From: Austropuccinia psidii
Lineage: Eukaryota; Basidiomycota; Pucciniomycetes; Pucciniales; Sphaerophragmiaceae
Length of the DNA stretch: 64,000 bases
Assembly: GCA_023105745.1 (NCBI GenBank)
Contig: JALGQZ010000011.1
Coordinates: 50,392,698 to 50,456,697 of the forward strand
Direction of reading: 5' to 3'
In this document: positions 35,760-48,343 of the stretch, one piece after another
Position numbering within the stretch: position 1 is the stretch's first letter
How the letters are laid out: every line of letters begins with the position of its first letter
Made by a program: the position numbers and the translations under genes
Notes under the pieces: generated by a model
Databases searched by the model: none
What the model was told of the DNA's origin: nothing
Seen by the model: only the letters and a program-made list of their open reading frames with translations

Positions 35760-37860
35760 ACAATAACCATGAGCAAAGTGTATAAACCTGAAAGAAGGTG
35801 TTGCATTTGAAAATTAGCTTGGAGCTGTCTTAGACTTAGCTTGGAACCTTCCTCTGAATTAGGTTGGAACCAAGGTTTAGTTGTTTGGTAATATTCCAGG
35901 GTATTTCAAGCCAACTGGAATATTAAAGAAACTCTAAGATTTCTATTTCTCCCAGTTTGATAGGATACATAAAATGTTTATAATATGAAAGCTACCCTCT
36001 TTTGATTATGATATTAATCAGAAAAATACTTACTATAACAATCTTACTTGAAAGCTATACTCTCAGCTTAAATGAAAATTTGCAGATAATCATGACCCAA
36101 TTACAGGTTTTGAAAATTAATTGCTCCAATCTCCTAATTGTTTGGATAATCATCTTAATTTACAAAAATAATACTACTAATTTTCTATTTAAGAGGTGGT
36201 ACACAAGATTTTTTTTTCAATAAAATAAATACATCAAGAAACTGAATGCTTTAGGCCTTTTTATGACTTTTATATTCCTATTTATTTAATTGAAGAAGTA
36301 AAATCAAAAAACTATAAGATTATGAGCTTATTCCAAAAAAAAAATTTAAAGCTTATATTTTTTCTTCTTCATTTAGTAAGATTTTAATAATTTTATAATC
36401 ATTATACTTGTTTTTTATTTTTATAATTTCTTATTTCATTTTTTAGGCCAATCAGTTTCTTCATTATTAATAATATAATTTCATGTTTTGTAAATAGAAA
36501 AAAATGTTTTCCCATGTAATCTTTCAAATTTGTATTTTCTTGATTAGAAAAGAATCAGCAAGCATTGTGCAGATCATCACCTGCTACTCAAAAAAATGAA
36601 GCTTGTGAATAAAATCACAATTTACGGAGTTTGGGGGCTCACTACTGTAGGATAGATGACAAATGTCAACAATTTAGCAATAAGGAATTTTACAGGACCT
36701 GTCATGTAAAATTGTCGACAATTTTATAGCTGCAGGACTTACAAAGTGACTACTGTAAATTTAAATACAAAATCAAACTTTAAACTTAGTCAATTCAATT
36801 CAAACATTAAAAAAAGAAAAAAAAGAAAAAAAACAAAAATTCAGATCAAATATCAGTCAAATTTGCAGAGAAAAAGAAAAAAAAGAAAACTAGACATATG
36901 AGATAATAACATAGAATAATTAAATGAGATTCAAAAGGCTGCATATAACCCTACCAAATTAATTCTTTGATGTGAGATTCATAGCATTTTTTCTACTGGT
37001 ATTATTCAAAGAAAAGATGACAAAAATAATATTACCATCAATAGAAATTGAGAAACAACTTGGCTTTACCAAACTTTTCTATTCTTACCTTTTTCAAGTT
37101 ATTATCATCCTTTTAGCTTATTCCTTTTTTTGAGCAAGACTCTTCATTAACTATTCTTTGGTTTTCTTATTTTTTTATTTCTCCTTCAGCAATAAGAAAT
37201 TTTTTTATTCAATTTAGCATTAACACATGTTGGAGGTGATATAATAAGACATTTCTGACTTGAATATAATACTGGTAGTCCCAATTACAGACCTCAATAT
37301 TGTGTTTGATATCAAGAAAGAGGACCAAGTCACTCAATCCATGGAAGATATCTAAGAATATTTTTCATGTGATTCAATAAGAAATATTTCAAAAATGTTC
37401 ATAATAATTTAGTAACTTTTAGTCAAGTTCAATGATTAAATTGAATCCATTATTTCACTTTTTCAAGCGGTAAAAGATTTATTTGATTTTTAAAGATGAT
37501 ATATTATTAGAATTTGATAAATATTTTCTTTATTAATTCATATTATTCATTATTTGAATGAGAATGACTACAAAGTATGAACAGAAAGTCTATTTGTGCA
37601 TTTGCAAGCTCCTGACATGAAAATATTACAAAATTAAAATCCAAGATGTTTTCATCATATGTACATGCCTTGGGAAATCGTCAATGAAAATAAAGAGCTT
37701 GTTTTAAAGTGATTGAGACCATGCTTTGAACCTTGTCTGACATGGCTCTGAAGTGAAATTTGGTTCACTTCAATTTTACTTCCAAAATAGCTGCAGCTTA
37801 TTTCTGCATACTCTCTTTCAAACATGTCACTCCATTAAATAATTTAAGTCCTTCATTTAA
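35760..37860 (+). repeat. Dispersed degenerate repeat, copy 2
   Basis: The least interrupted copy of the family at 27,165-30,560: 'accatgagcaaagtgtataaacctg' then 'ggtgttgcatttgaaaatt', 'tatttcaagccaactggaatatta', 'ggaattttacaggacctgt', 'tctccttcagcaataagaaa', 'tgacatggctctgaag'. AT-rich and non-coding. Its right end is cut off close to the LTR of element C. Confidence 0.6.
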
Positions 37861-37963
37861 TGTAAAGAGAAAAAATAAAATAAGTGATTTTTCACATCTT
37901 TCATCTTGAAACCACTTAAATGAGCTAAATATTTAGTTCCATCACACCCCCTTAATGAATATC

Positions 37964-39431
37964 TGTCACAGGAGCTCTTGGGGATAACAATAGTGGCCTG
38001 GAACTCAGTAATCAGGGAACCCACTTGCAAGACTACAAAAAATAAAGAAGACCAAAATAAAAGCAATTAATTTATGTAAGAAATATGCAGGTACAAAATG
38101 GGATGCCATAAGAGAAATAAGAAGCCAAATGGCCAAAGATCTAACCAAGTAAGTCCTTAATCACTATTTCAACCTTTCAAAATGAAGAATGAGATTAGTA
38201 TAGGATATGACCACAAATATCCACTGACAGGCAAAGAAAGAAAAGAAAAGGAGCTAAATGACTGACTTGATAATATAAGTATTCACTTAACAAAATAAAA
38301 AGATAAAATAAAATCAAGCTACATTAATTAACTGAGGGAAAACACCCCCAGGGTCAAAGAAGGCTGGTATATGTGAAAGGTTGAGTGCTTGACTGCTTCA
38401 GGCTGGCAGCTGATCTTCATTGAATACTGGAAGCTGTATTGATCGTCTGATGGAATGTATACTTTTCCAAATTGGGAAATGAACTGGGTTGAATGATTTT
38501 CCCATGGTGTATGGTTGAAAATACAGGTAATGATGAATCCAGACTGTATTTAATGAATGTAGTTGCAAAGGTGGATTGGGGGAGCATTGAAAATTGAAAT
38601 ATTGCTTGGAACCACCTCTTGAATATCCCTTGAGAATGAACTGCCAGTACTCCCTTGGATGAATACTGTGAATGAGAATATGCAATGATTGCTTGATGGT
38701 GTCATTGATATTTGAGAGTGACACTTGCCTTTGAGCCTTGATGAACTGTCTGGATTACATGATGCCTTGTTGTCTTTTTGAAATGGTTAAATAACCATTT
38801 GATATTGGAGCCATTTGATTTCTGGTGGAAAAAGATTCATAAAGGTGTATAACACCATTTATGGCACTTTTGGTTATTGGAGAATGAAAGTGGCCAAATA
38901 TCTTTTGGAAGGATTCCAGGATGATATGAGTAAAGAATGGTTTTTGGGTGGCTTCAGTGTGACAAAGTGTTTTTGGGTGTTTTGTCCAAAAACAGCTTAT
39001 ACAGCTTTAAAACCTTATTTGTGCAAAGTGCACAAAAAATGCACAAAATTTACAAAACTGGCAATTAAGCCTCAAATTACCTAATATGGCTATTTAGGAA
39101 TATTTCCCATATTACATGGGAAAATGGCATAAAATGTATGAATAGGCCAAAATGTGCAAAATGTGCAAAACTGTACTTAAATCTTAAAACGCCAAATACA
39201 AGCTTTTGGGCTGTATATTTCCCTTTTGACTGGAAAATGCCTAAGAGGGCTCAAAAACAAAGACTGTCCAGGAAAGGCCTGATGATGATGAAGGGGCCAA
39301 GCTGGCCCCAGATAGTGAAATGGCCATAAAAGGCCTGGAAAGATGAAACGGCCAATTTGGCCAGGGATTATGCCTATGGAATTGATATGCTATATGGAGG
39401 TCCAAGAGGGTGAATTTCCATGAATGTGACA
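37964..39431 (-). repeat. 3' LTR of element C
   Basis: On the - strand it starts TGTCACATTCATGG and ends GAGCTCCTGTGACA (1468 bp). It is collinear with the solo LTR at 6795-8189 and, over its last 700 bp, related to the LTR of element 2 (shared CAGTTAATTAAT, CAGGCCCTCTT-like and CTGTGACA ends). Preceded on the sense strand by the purine tract TGTGGGGGTAC. Open frames at 38,398-38,724 and 38,815-39,329 lie in the LTR and are not genes. Confidence 0.8.
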
Positions 39432-39794
39432 GTACCCCCACAGTGAAATAGTGAGCTCCTGAGCACCAATACAAGGTAAATTCTGTTGAGGCTATTGGAA
39501 AGAGTTTTGAGAGAGGGATAAGGAGGAGTTCCTTTGAGAAATAAAATTGATACTGATATTAAAAATGCTGGCATCTGATGTGGGAATTACTTGATCTTAT
39601 TTTGAAATTGGCTTCCTGGTTGAAGTATAATTTGAAAATGGATGATATTTGTCTATTAATTGAATTTAATGTAACTAAAGAAAAATTTGAAATAAAAAGA
39701 AAAAAGAAAAAAAGAAAAAGAAATGAATCTTGAGGACGGTCCAATCTTCATCACAAAGGTTGGTAATTGATTTTGAAATGGGCAAAGGACTTGG

Positions 39795-40195
39795 AAAGGA
39801 ATTTTGATGCCAGGTTCTCACAGAGTGGCCAAGGTGATGTTCTGACAGATTGTACACCCCTCAGGGAAGTGCAAACCAGGAGAGGAACTTACTTTTGTTA
39901 GTTACTACTGCCACCAGTGCCATAAATTAAAAACAATCCTTGAATGAATGAATTGGAAATGGTAAATACTTGGAAAATAATTAAGAAAACAATGGTCAAT
40001 TTTCCCAAGTGAAAATGGCCATAATTTTGAAATTGATGTTGAAAGCCTGGCCAAATATTGGTCCAAAAATTGAAGAATGCTCACAAGAGTGGCCAAAGTG
40101 ATGCTTAAAACAAGAAGGGTAGAATACCTTCAAAGGTGTAGACCAGGAGTGGGACTTATGTTTGGTAATTTCTCTCCCCACCAAGCACCATCAAT
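39795..40195 (-). repeat. Two tandem 3'-region repeat units of element C
   Basis: On the - strand two units (about 40,195-40,070 and 39,925-39,795) share TATGGTGCTTGGTGG-like or TATGGCACTGGTGG, AAGTAAGTTCC, CTCCTGG and CATCACCTTGGCCACTC, in order. The same units occur twice after pol in element 2 (57,989-58,140 and 58,352-58,505). Confidence 0.8.
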
Positions 40196-40199
40196 AATC

Positions 40200-41321
40200 A
40201 AGCTTTTGAAGAATTGGGTCCTGGCTTGTAATGATATAAAGAATGAAAATCCTTGACAAGTTCTGCAAAATTCTTGAGGTGTTCATTTGTTTCCCAAGTT
40301 GATATTTCTGGGTATTGACTGAAACCTTTCCATTCCACCAAATACCATATTTTTCCTCTTCTGAGCTTTGAGTACAGTATTTGAGCAGCTTCCCATTCCT
40401 CTTAATTCAATGATAATTGGAGGAGGAGGCTCTTGATGCCAATTTGGGATTCATGATATCTTTACTGGCTCTAAGAGTGAAATATGGAAGACTGGGTGGA
40501 TGAAATTCCATTGGGATGGGAGCTTGAGATGGTAGTCATGAGTTGTGACTTTCTTCAAGATTTGAAAGGGACCCAACCATCTTTCAGACAGGTTTTTGGT
40601 GGGCCTAGCTTGTTTGATGTTCTTGGAAGAAAGCCATTACATTTCACCAGGATTGAAAAGGGGGGGGTCTTGCTCTACTTTTATCTACATACCTCTTAAG
40701 CCTTTTTATGGAAACTTCAAGTTCTCTCCTTACATCTTTCTGTACTGATTGGAATTTTGTTGATAACTTTCCAGAAGGAGTATCTTGAGCAATGTGAGCT
40801 TAGTCAAATTGAAGATCTCTTCCATAAGAAGTGAAAAATGGTTATTGTTTTGTTGAAGAGTGGTCAGAGTTATTTTAAGAAAACTCAGCCAGAGGGACCC
40901 AGTTGTCTTAATAATATTGATAATAACTGTCATACCTAAAAATGTACTGTTCTAGTATCTGATTTACCCTCTCTGTCTGTCCATCAGTTTCTGGATGGTA
41001 AGCAGTTGAAAGATCTCTTGAAATCTTGAGATTCTGACAAAGGCTGGCCCAAATAAGAAGAAGCAAAAAGGGAACCTCTATCACTAGCAATTTTTGAAGG
41101 AAGGCCATGCTTTGAAAAGATATTCTTGATAAAAAAATGGGCCAAATACAGTGAAGTAATTGAACACATTGTTGGAATAAATACTGCCATTTTTGAGATT
41201 CTGTCCACTATGAAAAGGATTGAGTCAAAGGAATGGGAAAGTGGAAATTGATTGATTAAGTACATTGAAAGAGAAGTCCAAGGACCATTTGTAATTGGAA
41301 GATGTTTGAGGAGTCCAAACT
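40200..41321 (-). pseudogene. pol: Integrase and chromodomain remnant of element C pol
   Basis: From 41,321 leftwards: an integrase core in which the first catalytic Asp block (SMDFI in element 2) reads MYLI, so that Asp is lost. The second Asp (ASDRGSLF) and the Glu ([11 protein letters not shown]) remain. Next, across stops, come a GPY/F-like block (SERWLGPFQILKK, HPVFHISLLEPV) and a chromodomain remnant (GKIWYLVEWKGFSQYPE, FHSLYHYKPGP). Chromodomains direct chromoviral integration towards marked chromatin. Truncated at its 5' side by the element 1b insertion and broken by stops. Confidence 0.85.
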
Positions 41322-42757
41322 TGTAAGGATGAGTCTATGAGGAAGCTATGATAATACTATTTAAAACTTTGAATATGACTGTTAAATGGTGAAATGACTT
41401 GAAAAAAGGCTTTGGGATGATAATAATGGATTAGAATAAAGTATTTAGGGCTTTACTATTAAGAAATAGTAGTGGTGAGCACTGTTGAAAGCCCTGGGTG
41501 AAGTCTTACCAGCTGGGTTACTATAATAAGAGCTACAATACTAAGAATTGAAGTATACCCAAGTTGTTTTCAAAGAATATAACTTTTTTTGGAAATTTTT
41601 ACTAAATATGACTTCAAGAACAGGATGGGGATTCCTCTTTTGGGTAGAGAAAGGTCCCTTTTTATCATGAAAATGGGTAAAAATGTCCTCTAGACCATTT
41701 CACGTGGATGAAGTGAGGATTTTTCACTTCAGAGTACTGGCTTGTGGTTTTCACAAGGCCTGTATACTCTGTATTGGGCGCAGATGTGGCTGTGAAACCA
41801 CATCTGGGCAGTTTTAACCAATACAGGGTGGACAATTTCATCTGGGGACCACTCAGCCCTCTTCTGATGTGTATGACATGTAGAATGCTGTACAGAACCT
41901 GTATGGGACCCCAGTATTGAATGAACTATGAGATATTGAAGTATAAAAATTCTTCTTTGTCTGTTTGACATGTCATAATCATGGTTATGGGATATTATCC
42001 CACAGAAAAGGTGTATTGGTCCAATTGTGGAAAGTTAATCTTTAAACAGCTATAGCTTTGTCAGTCTTTGAGATATTGAGCTCAAGGTTGGTTCATTGTT
42101 TAGCCCTTGCTGGGATCTACAAAATGGTACCCCATTTGGTATGGGTAACATTAAATATGGAAAATTTATGCCATATTCAATTTTTGTTATCCATATATAT
42201 GATTTTCTCAAAATCTGCATGAAACCTTCTTTCTCCATAACTCTTGTTATAGATGAGATATGGTTGAATGAAAGGTGCCATAAGATAGCCCCAATTGTGC
42301 TCTTCATAGCAGGACCCCCTTTCAGTATCTCACACCAAAATTGTAGAAGTTAGATGAGAGGTGAATATTTTATTCATCATTATCTGACCTTATGTTGGCC
42401 ATAACTTCTGTAATTTTGGTGTTAGCTCAATTAGTCTAGTACCATTAGATATCCCTGACTTAGATCTTTAATTTGAATACCAGTTTCCTGGGGTTAAGCC
42501 TCTTCCTCTGGATTTTAGATGAGAGGTGAAAATTAAGTTTATGCTTAGCAACAAATTTGAGCAGGAATAAATGTTTTATTCTTTGTCCTATGATTATGGG
42601 ACTTTTATATTTGGAAAGAGGTGAGTTTCCTCTTTCTTTTGATACATTTTGAGCTGGTTTGGCTCAGCTCCATGTTTTGGTGGTATCTTAGCTTTACCAT
42701 TAGTTTATGGTATCTGGCTGTCATGCTTGTGCTCTGGGTTTGACTCACAGGATAACA
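41322..42757 (-). repeat. 3' LTR of element 1b
   Basis: In + orientation it starts TGTAAGGATGAGTCTATGAGG and ends CACAGGATAACA (1436 bp). It is followed at 42,758 by TACCCTCCCTC plus an A-run, the complement of the polypurine tract GAGGGAGGGTA. Collinear with the other family 1 LTRs. Confidence 0.88.
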
Positions 42758-44577
42758 TACCCTCCCTCAAAAAAAGGCATATCATTGAAGAGACTGTTCA
42801 GTCCTCCTATAGGCCCTGAACCTCCTTAGATGAAGGTTCCCATCTGGTATGTCATCCTCTGCAAACCATTTGCCTTTGTCTGCTGTCTGGATTCTAAATC
42901 CAACCAAATACTGTCTTTGGTCTTGACCATTAAGTATAATCTTCCTGGCCTTGATTATCTTTTTAACAGATCCAGGGAATTCTTTCACTGCCACTATGTC
43001 TTGTGGGGTGGTAGTCTTCTTTCTGGAGGGGAACTTGTCCTCTCCTGTCTGGAAGTATGGTTTGACCAAACTCACTGGGAATACTGGGTGTTTCCTGGAG
43101 AATTCCTCTGTGGATCTAACCTCCACTGCATTATTCCCTATCAATTTAATGATAGTGAAGGGTCCTACAAATGAAAATATTGTTTTCTTTGGTCCCTTGA
43201 GATTATTGAAGTTGAGTGTGGACACTAACACCTGGTCCCCTTCTTTGAAGTCTGGTTCCATATGTGTCTTGTCATACCTCTGCTTGTTGTATTATTTGGC
43301 CTCAGCTATGCACTTAGAAGCTGTGAAACAAGCTCTCTTCCACATATCATGAAATTCCTTGGATGTGGGGTGGATAGTTGAAAGATTAATCCTCAGGTGA
43401 TCCACAAAAAATAAGGGGTTCCACCCTTTTTATACCAGTGAGGGTGATTTCCCTGTTGTAGAGTGCTGGCTTGTGTTGTAAGAAAGCTGGAATGATAGTA
43501 GAAGTGTAACACAGTCATGGTTATATACTTCATGGTCCTTATATTCCATGCCATATGCACAGAACCTTCCAATGATGTCTTCCATTGTTTGGATCATCCT
43601 TTCATATATACTATCTGCCTGTGGATGGTAAGCTGTAGAAAGTTCAAGTTTTGTACCTAGCATGTCATAGAGATTGCTCCAAAAATCTGATGTGAATTTT
43701 GGGTCCCTATCCCTAATTATGATTTTTGGGACTCCACATGTGGCTATGATGTTATTCCAAAATAACAAAGCTGTATCCATTGCTGTGTCCTCCTTGTTAC
43801 ATGGCAAGCACCTTCCACTTTTGCTATACCTATCAACTATTACTAGGCAGGAATTGAAATTTTCTTTGCCTCCTGGGACAAGTCCTGTGACCCAGTCCAC
43901 ATTAATGGTTTCCCATGGGTGTTTGGGTTCTTCTATGTGTTGAAGGAGCACATATTGTTTACCATCTTTTCTGTTTGCCTTTTGGAATCTTTCACAAGTG
44001 TTTATATATTCACTCAACTCTTGCTCCCATTTGGGACACCAAGCTGTGCTTGCTACCCTTTCCTTGGTCCTGTATTCACTCATGTGTCCCATATAGGGGC
44101 AGTCATGAGATTGCTGCAGGATCAGTGATATGTGGTCCCTGTACACCACTGTGAGGGCACTTGTGTGCTTCTCTCTGTGATATAGTAGTCAATCTAGAAG
44201 AAAAAACTTCTTATCCTTATAGTCCCTCGACAAGGGTTCCTCTAACTGGGATTCCAGCTCTTGGCTCCTGTATTTCTGTTGAGGAAGTTGCAACAATATG
44301 CCACACTGTTTGTATTTGGCATAAGGCTTCATTACTGAACTGAAGAGCTCATTGTATAGTTCTGAGGAACCTACCCCAAATATAGGAGTTTCTGTTCCTT
44401 CTGATTCAGCTTCTTCACTTGCTGGGGTACCAATTTCTGGCGCCCATTCAGAAGATCTGAAGTTTTTCCTCCTGTCTATTTCCATGATATAGATAGGGAT
44501 CTTGGATACTACTTCAGGGTCATAAGCTGGGTTTCTTTTGACATTATCCAGTGGCCATCTGAATTGCTGTGGCTTTT
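42758..44577 (-). pseudogene. pol: Integrase part of element 1b pol, disrupted
   Basis: Pieces: linker 44,189-44,485 (MEIDRRKNFRSSEWAPE); integrase 43,430-44,149 with a partial zinc module (CERFQKA, where the second Cys of the usual CERCQKA is Phe). The catalytic D, D and E lie in [16 protein letters not shown] and DSIYERMIQ. The C-terminal part is 42,782-43,261, with FVGPFTIIKLIGNNAVEV and KHPVFPVSLVKPYF. Stops and frame changes separate them. Integrase inserts reverse-transcribed DNA; this copy is truncated and dead. + strand open frames over it are shadows. Confidence 0.88.
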
Positions 44578-45990
44578 TGTCAGGCTGAGTCTATGATAAA
44601 GGTGAAATGAAGCTCTTCACAACTTTAACTATGACTGTGACATGGATAGCAGTATTAAAAAAGTTTGTATTAAAGATATAAAGGGCATTACTAATGTGGA
44701 TTAGTGGTGCTGAGCACTGTTGAAATCCCTGGTTTCAGCTTTACCTGTTGGTTTGAAATAATACAGACTACAATACTAAAATTTATAGTATAACCTCTTC
44801 ATTTTCCAAGAGTATAACTGTTTTTGACAGTTGTACTGCATAGGAATTCAAGAGAAGGATGGGATTCCTTTTCTGGAAGTGAAAAGGCCTCCTTTTATCC
44901 TGAAATGGGGTGAAAAGGCTGCTAGACCTTTCCATGTAGAGGAAGTGAAGATTTTTCACTCTCAAGGACAGGCTTGCGGTTTGCAAAAAGGCTTTATAGC
45001 CTGTTTTAGGCTAAGATGTGGTTTTGAAACCACATCTGGGCAGTTTTCACCAATCCAGGGTGAAGGCTTTCATCTGGGGACCACACAGCCTGATTCTGAC
45101 ATGTATGATGCGTAGAATGCTGTTCAGAACCTGTATGGGACCCCAGCATTGAGTGAAATATGAGTTATTGAAGTAAAAAAATTTTCTTTGTCTGTTTGAC
45201 ATCTCATAATCATTGTTATGGGATATTATCCCATGGTAAAGCTGTATTGGCCAGACTGTGAGATTTTGACCTTAAAACAGCCATAGCTTTGTCAGTTTTT
45301 GAGATATAAACCTCAAAATTGGTTTGATATGTAGGCCTTTATGTGCTCTACACAATGGTACCTCATTTGATATGTTTATCATTCAATATGCTAAAGGTAT
45401 GCCATGTACAAGACTTTTGTACATATGTGTGTTTTAGGCAAAAAGCTTTATTGGGCTTGTTTGCCTTATACCTTTTGTTCTAGATAAGATATAGGGAAAT
45501 GAATGGCACCATCAGATAGCCCTGAGTTTATTCTTTCCAAAAATACCCCACTTTAGGTATCTCAAACTAAAACTGTAGAAGTTAGATGAGAGGTGAATAC
45601 TTTATTCACCCTTATTTGGTGTGTATTTGACCATAACTTCTGTAATACTGGTGCTAGCCCAGTTTGGCTGGTACCGTTGGATAGACCAAACTTAGAGATT
45701 CATTTTCAATACCCATTTGATGGGGTTAAGCCTCTTTCTCTGTATTTCAGATGAGAGGTGAAAATTAAGGTTTATGCTCAGCAGCAACTTTGAGCAGAAA
45801 TAACTTTGTTATTCTTTGTCCTATGATGACGGGACTTTTATATTTGGAAAGGATTGAGTTTCCTCTTTCTTTTGATACATTTTGAGCTGGTTTGGCTCAG
45901 CTCCATTTTTTGGTGGTATCTTGGCTTTACCATTGGTTTATGGTATTTGGCTGTCATCCTTGTGCTCTGGTTTTGAGTCAAAGGATAACA
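44578..45990 (-). repeat. 3' LTR of element 1c
   Basis: Starts TGTCAGGCTGAGTCTATGA and ends CAAAGGATAACA in + orientation (1413 bp). The polypurine-tract complement TACCCTCCCTC follows at 45,991. Confidence 0.9.
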
Positions 45991-45999
45991 TACCCTCCC

Positions 46000-47820
46000 T
46001 CTAAAAAAGGCTCATAATTGATAAGACTTTTCAGTCCTTGTAGAGGCTTTGAATCTCCTTAAATGAAGGTTCCCATCTGGTATGGCATCTTCTGCCAACC
46101 ACTTGTCTGTATCAGCTGTCTAGTTCTTGAATCTGACTAAGTACTGTCTCTGATCCTTACCATTAAGTCTGATCTTCCTGGCCTTGATGATTTTCCTCAC
46201 TGGTCCAGGGGAATCTTCCACTTCCACTATTTCTGGTGGTGTGGGGTTCTTCTTTCTGGAGGGGAATTTATCCTCCTCTTTCTGGAAGTATGGCTTGACT
46301 AAACTCACTGGGAAGACTGGGTGTTTCCTGGAAAATTCCTCTGTGAGTTTGACTTCCACTGCATTTTCCCTATCAATCTAATGATAGTGAAGGGCCCTAC
46401 AAATGAGTCTTTCATTTTCTTGGGTCCTTTGAGATTATTAAAGTTCTGTGTCGACACTAACACTTGGTCCACTTTTTTAAAGTCAGGTTCCATGTGTGAT
46501 TTGACCCACCTCTGCTTTTTATATTTGTTTTCCTCAGCTATGCATTTGGAAGCTGTGTCACAAGCTGTCTTCCACATTTAAGGGAAATCTTTGGCTGTGG
46601 GGTGGATGGTCATAAGACTTTTCTTTAAGTGATCCACAGGCAATAGGGGATTCCACCCTTTTTCTACCAGTGAAGGTGTTTTTCCTGAGGTAGAGTGCTG
46701 ACTTGTGTTATAAGTCAGTTGGACTGCTGGTAGAAGGGTAACCCAGTCATGGATGTAACCTTCATGGTCCTTATATTCCATGCCATAGGCACAGAATCTC
46801 CAAAGGATGTCCTCCATTGTTTGGATCATACTTTCAGCTAATCCATCTGTTTGTGGATGGTAAGCTGTAGAAAAAGCAAGTTTAGTACCTAGCATGTCAT
46901 AGAGGTTGGTCCAAAATTCAGATGTGAGCTTTGGGTCCCCATCACTGATGATGATCTTAGGGACTCCACAGGTAGATATGATGTTGTTCCAGAATAACAT
47001 AGCAGTATCCATGGCTGTGTCCTCCTTGTGACATGGTAGGCACCTCATACTCTTGCTGAACCTATCAACTGTGATTAAGCAGGCATTGAAGTTCTCTTTG
47101 CCTCCTGGGACAAGTCCTGTAACCCAGTCCATGTTGATGGTCTCCCATGGGTGTTTGGGTTCTTCTATGTGTTGAAGTAACCCATAATTCTTCACATCTT
47201 TTCTATTTTCCTTTTGCCATCTTTCACAAGTGTTGATATATTCACTCAACTCCTGTTCCCATTTGTGCTACCAAGCAGTGCTTGCCACCCTTTCTTTGGT
47301 TCTTTCTTCACTCATGTATCCGATATAGTGGCAGTCATGGCATTCCTGCAGGATCAAAGATATATGTTCTGTGTCTACTATTGTGAGTGCACTAGTTTTT
47401 TTCTCTCTATGGTAGAGCAGGCCATCTATAAGGAAACATTTATTGTCCTTATAGTCCCTCAACAAGTGTTCTTCTAACCAGGATTCCAGTTCTGGGCTCC
47501 TGTCCTTTTGCTGAAGGAGTTGCAACAATATGCCACATTGTTTGTTTTTGGCATATGTCTTCATCACTGCATTGAAGAATTCATTGTGCAGTTCTGAGGA
47601 ACTTATTCCCAATATGGGAGTTTCTGTTCCTTCTGAGTCAGTGTTTCCACTTCCTGGGATACCACTTTCTGGTGCCCACTCAGAATATCTGAAGTTTTTC
47701 TTCCTGTCTATTTCCATGAAATGGACAGGAATTCTAGCTTCTACTTCAGGGTCCTAAGCTAGGTTGCTTTTGACATTGTCCCGTGGCCATCTGCATTGGT
47801 ATGACTTTTACCCTCTTTGT
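46000..47820 (-). pseudogene. pol: Integrase region of element 1c pol
   Basis: The linker and HHCC region (47,268-47,717) includes HISLILQECHDCHYIGYMSE. The catalytic core (46,578-47,249) has [16 protein letters not shown] and [11 protein letters not shown], so D, D and E are kept although neighbouring residues are altered. The Cys pair of the zinc module reads CERWQKE (second Cys lost). The C-terminal part lies at 46,120-46,577 with FVGPFTIIRLIG and KHPVFPVSLVKPYF. A stop (CAW*) separates zinc module and core, and a frameshift splits the C-terminal part. No chromodomain was seen, unlike elements 2 and C, so this is a different Ty3/gypsy lineage. Confidence 0.88.
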
Positions 47821-47842
47821 ATATGATGGTCATATTCCCTCT

Positions 47843-48184
47843 CTACTCCTGAATGGCTATTTTCCACCTCAAAATGTGTCTATTGGTAGTCTTCATGTTC
47901 AGTAAAGACTTCAAGGCTGTGCAGTCTGTGTAGACTTCAAAGACTGCACCCTCCAAATCATAATAGAGTTTCTCTAGAGCCCAGACTAAGCATAGACATT
48001 CAGTCTGGGTGGCCCCATACCTAGCTTCTAAATCTTTCAGTTTCCTAGAGATGTAACATATTACTCCCTCTCTTGGTTCACCATCTACAATTTGTCTCTG
48101 GTGAAGGGCTTCTCCTAAGAATTGGCTACATGCTGCATCTATGTATAACTTGTATGGTAGTTCAAAGTCAGGCAAGATGAGCAC
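47843..48184 (-). pseudogene. pol: RNase H domain of element 1c pol
   Basis: Contains the three expected acidic positions: Asp in LYIDAACS, Glu in TECLCLVWALEK and Asp in VYTDCTALKS. RNase H removes the RNA template during reverse transcription. It is separated from the RT frame by disruptions at 48,185-48,343. Confidence 0.88.
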
Positions 48185-48343
48185 AGGTGAATTTTTGAGT
48201 TCATATTTGATCTTCTCATATGCATCCCTTCTTTCCTTGGTAATTTCAAAAACTAAATCTTTTGATCATAACTTGTATAAACTACTAGTTATGTGGACAA
48301 AACGTTTGATGTGGTTTTAATAGTAGCTAGGAAACGCAAGGAA

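Larger units (their letters stand above)
37964..41321 (-). mobile_element. Element C: 3' half of a chromodomain Ty3/gypsy retrotransposon
   Basis: A - strand LTR (37,964-39,431) is preceded, in sense direction, by a purine tract, a 3' region with two tandem repeat units and a decayed integrase-chromodomain region that stops abruptly at 41,321, where the LTR of element 1b begins. The rest of element C should lie beyond the right window edge on the far side of the nested elements. The pol and 3'-region repeats are close to element 2, but the LTR is about twice as long and no antisense accessory gene is present. Confidence 0.8.
41322..44577 (-). mobile_element. Element 1b: Ty3/gypsy element, 3' part
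   Basis: LTR 41,322-42,757 is followed by a - strand integrase region up to 44,577, where element 1c interrupts it in the RNase H/integrase linker. Element 1b itself sits in the integrase of element C; the left flanking pentamer is AAACT (41,317-41,321). The missing 5' half should resume beyond the right end of element 1c. Confidence 0.85.

Noticed and set aside
42830..44343. Several + strand open frames of 60-133 codons
   Set aside because: They are the complementary strand of well supported integrase coding in element 1b.
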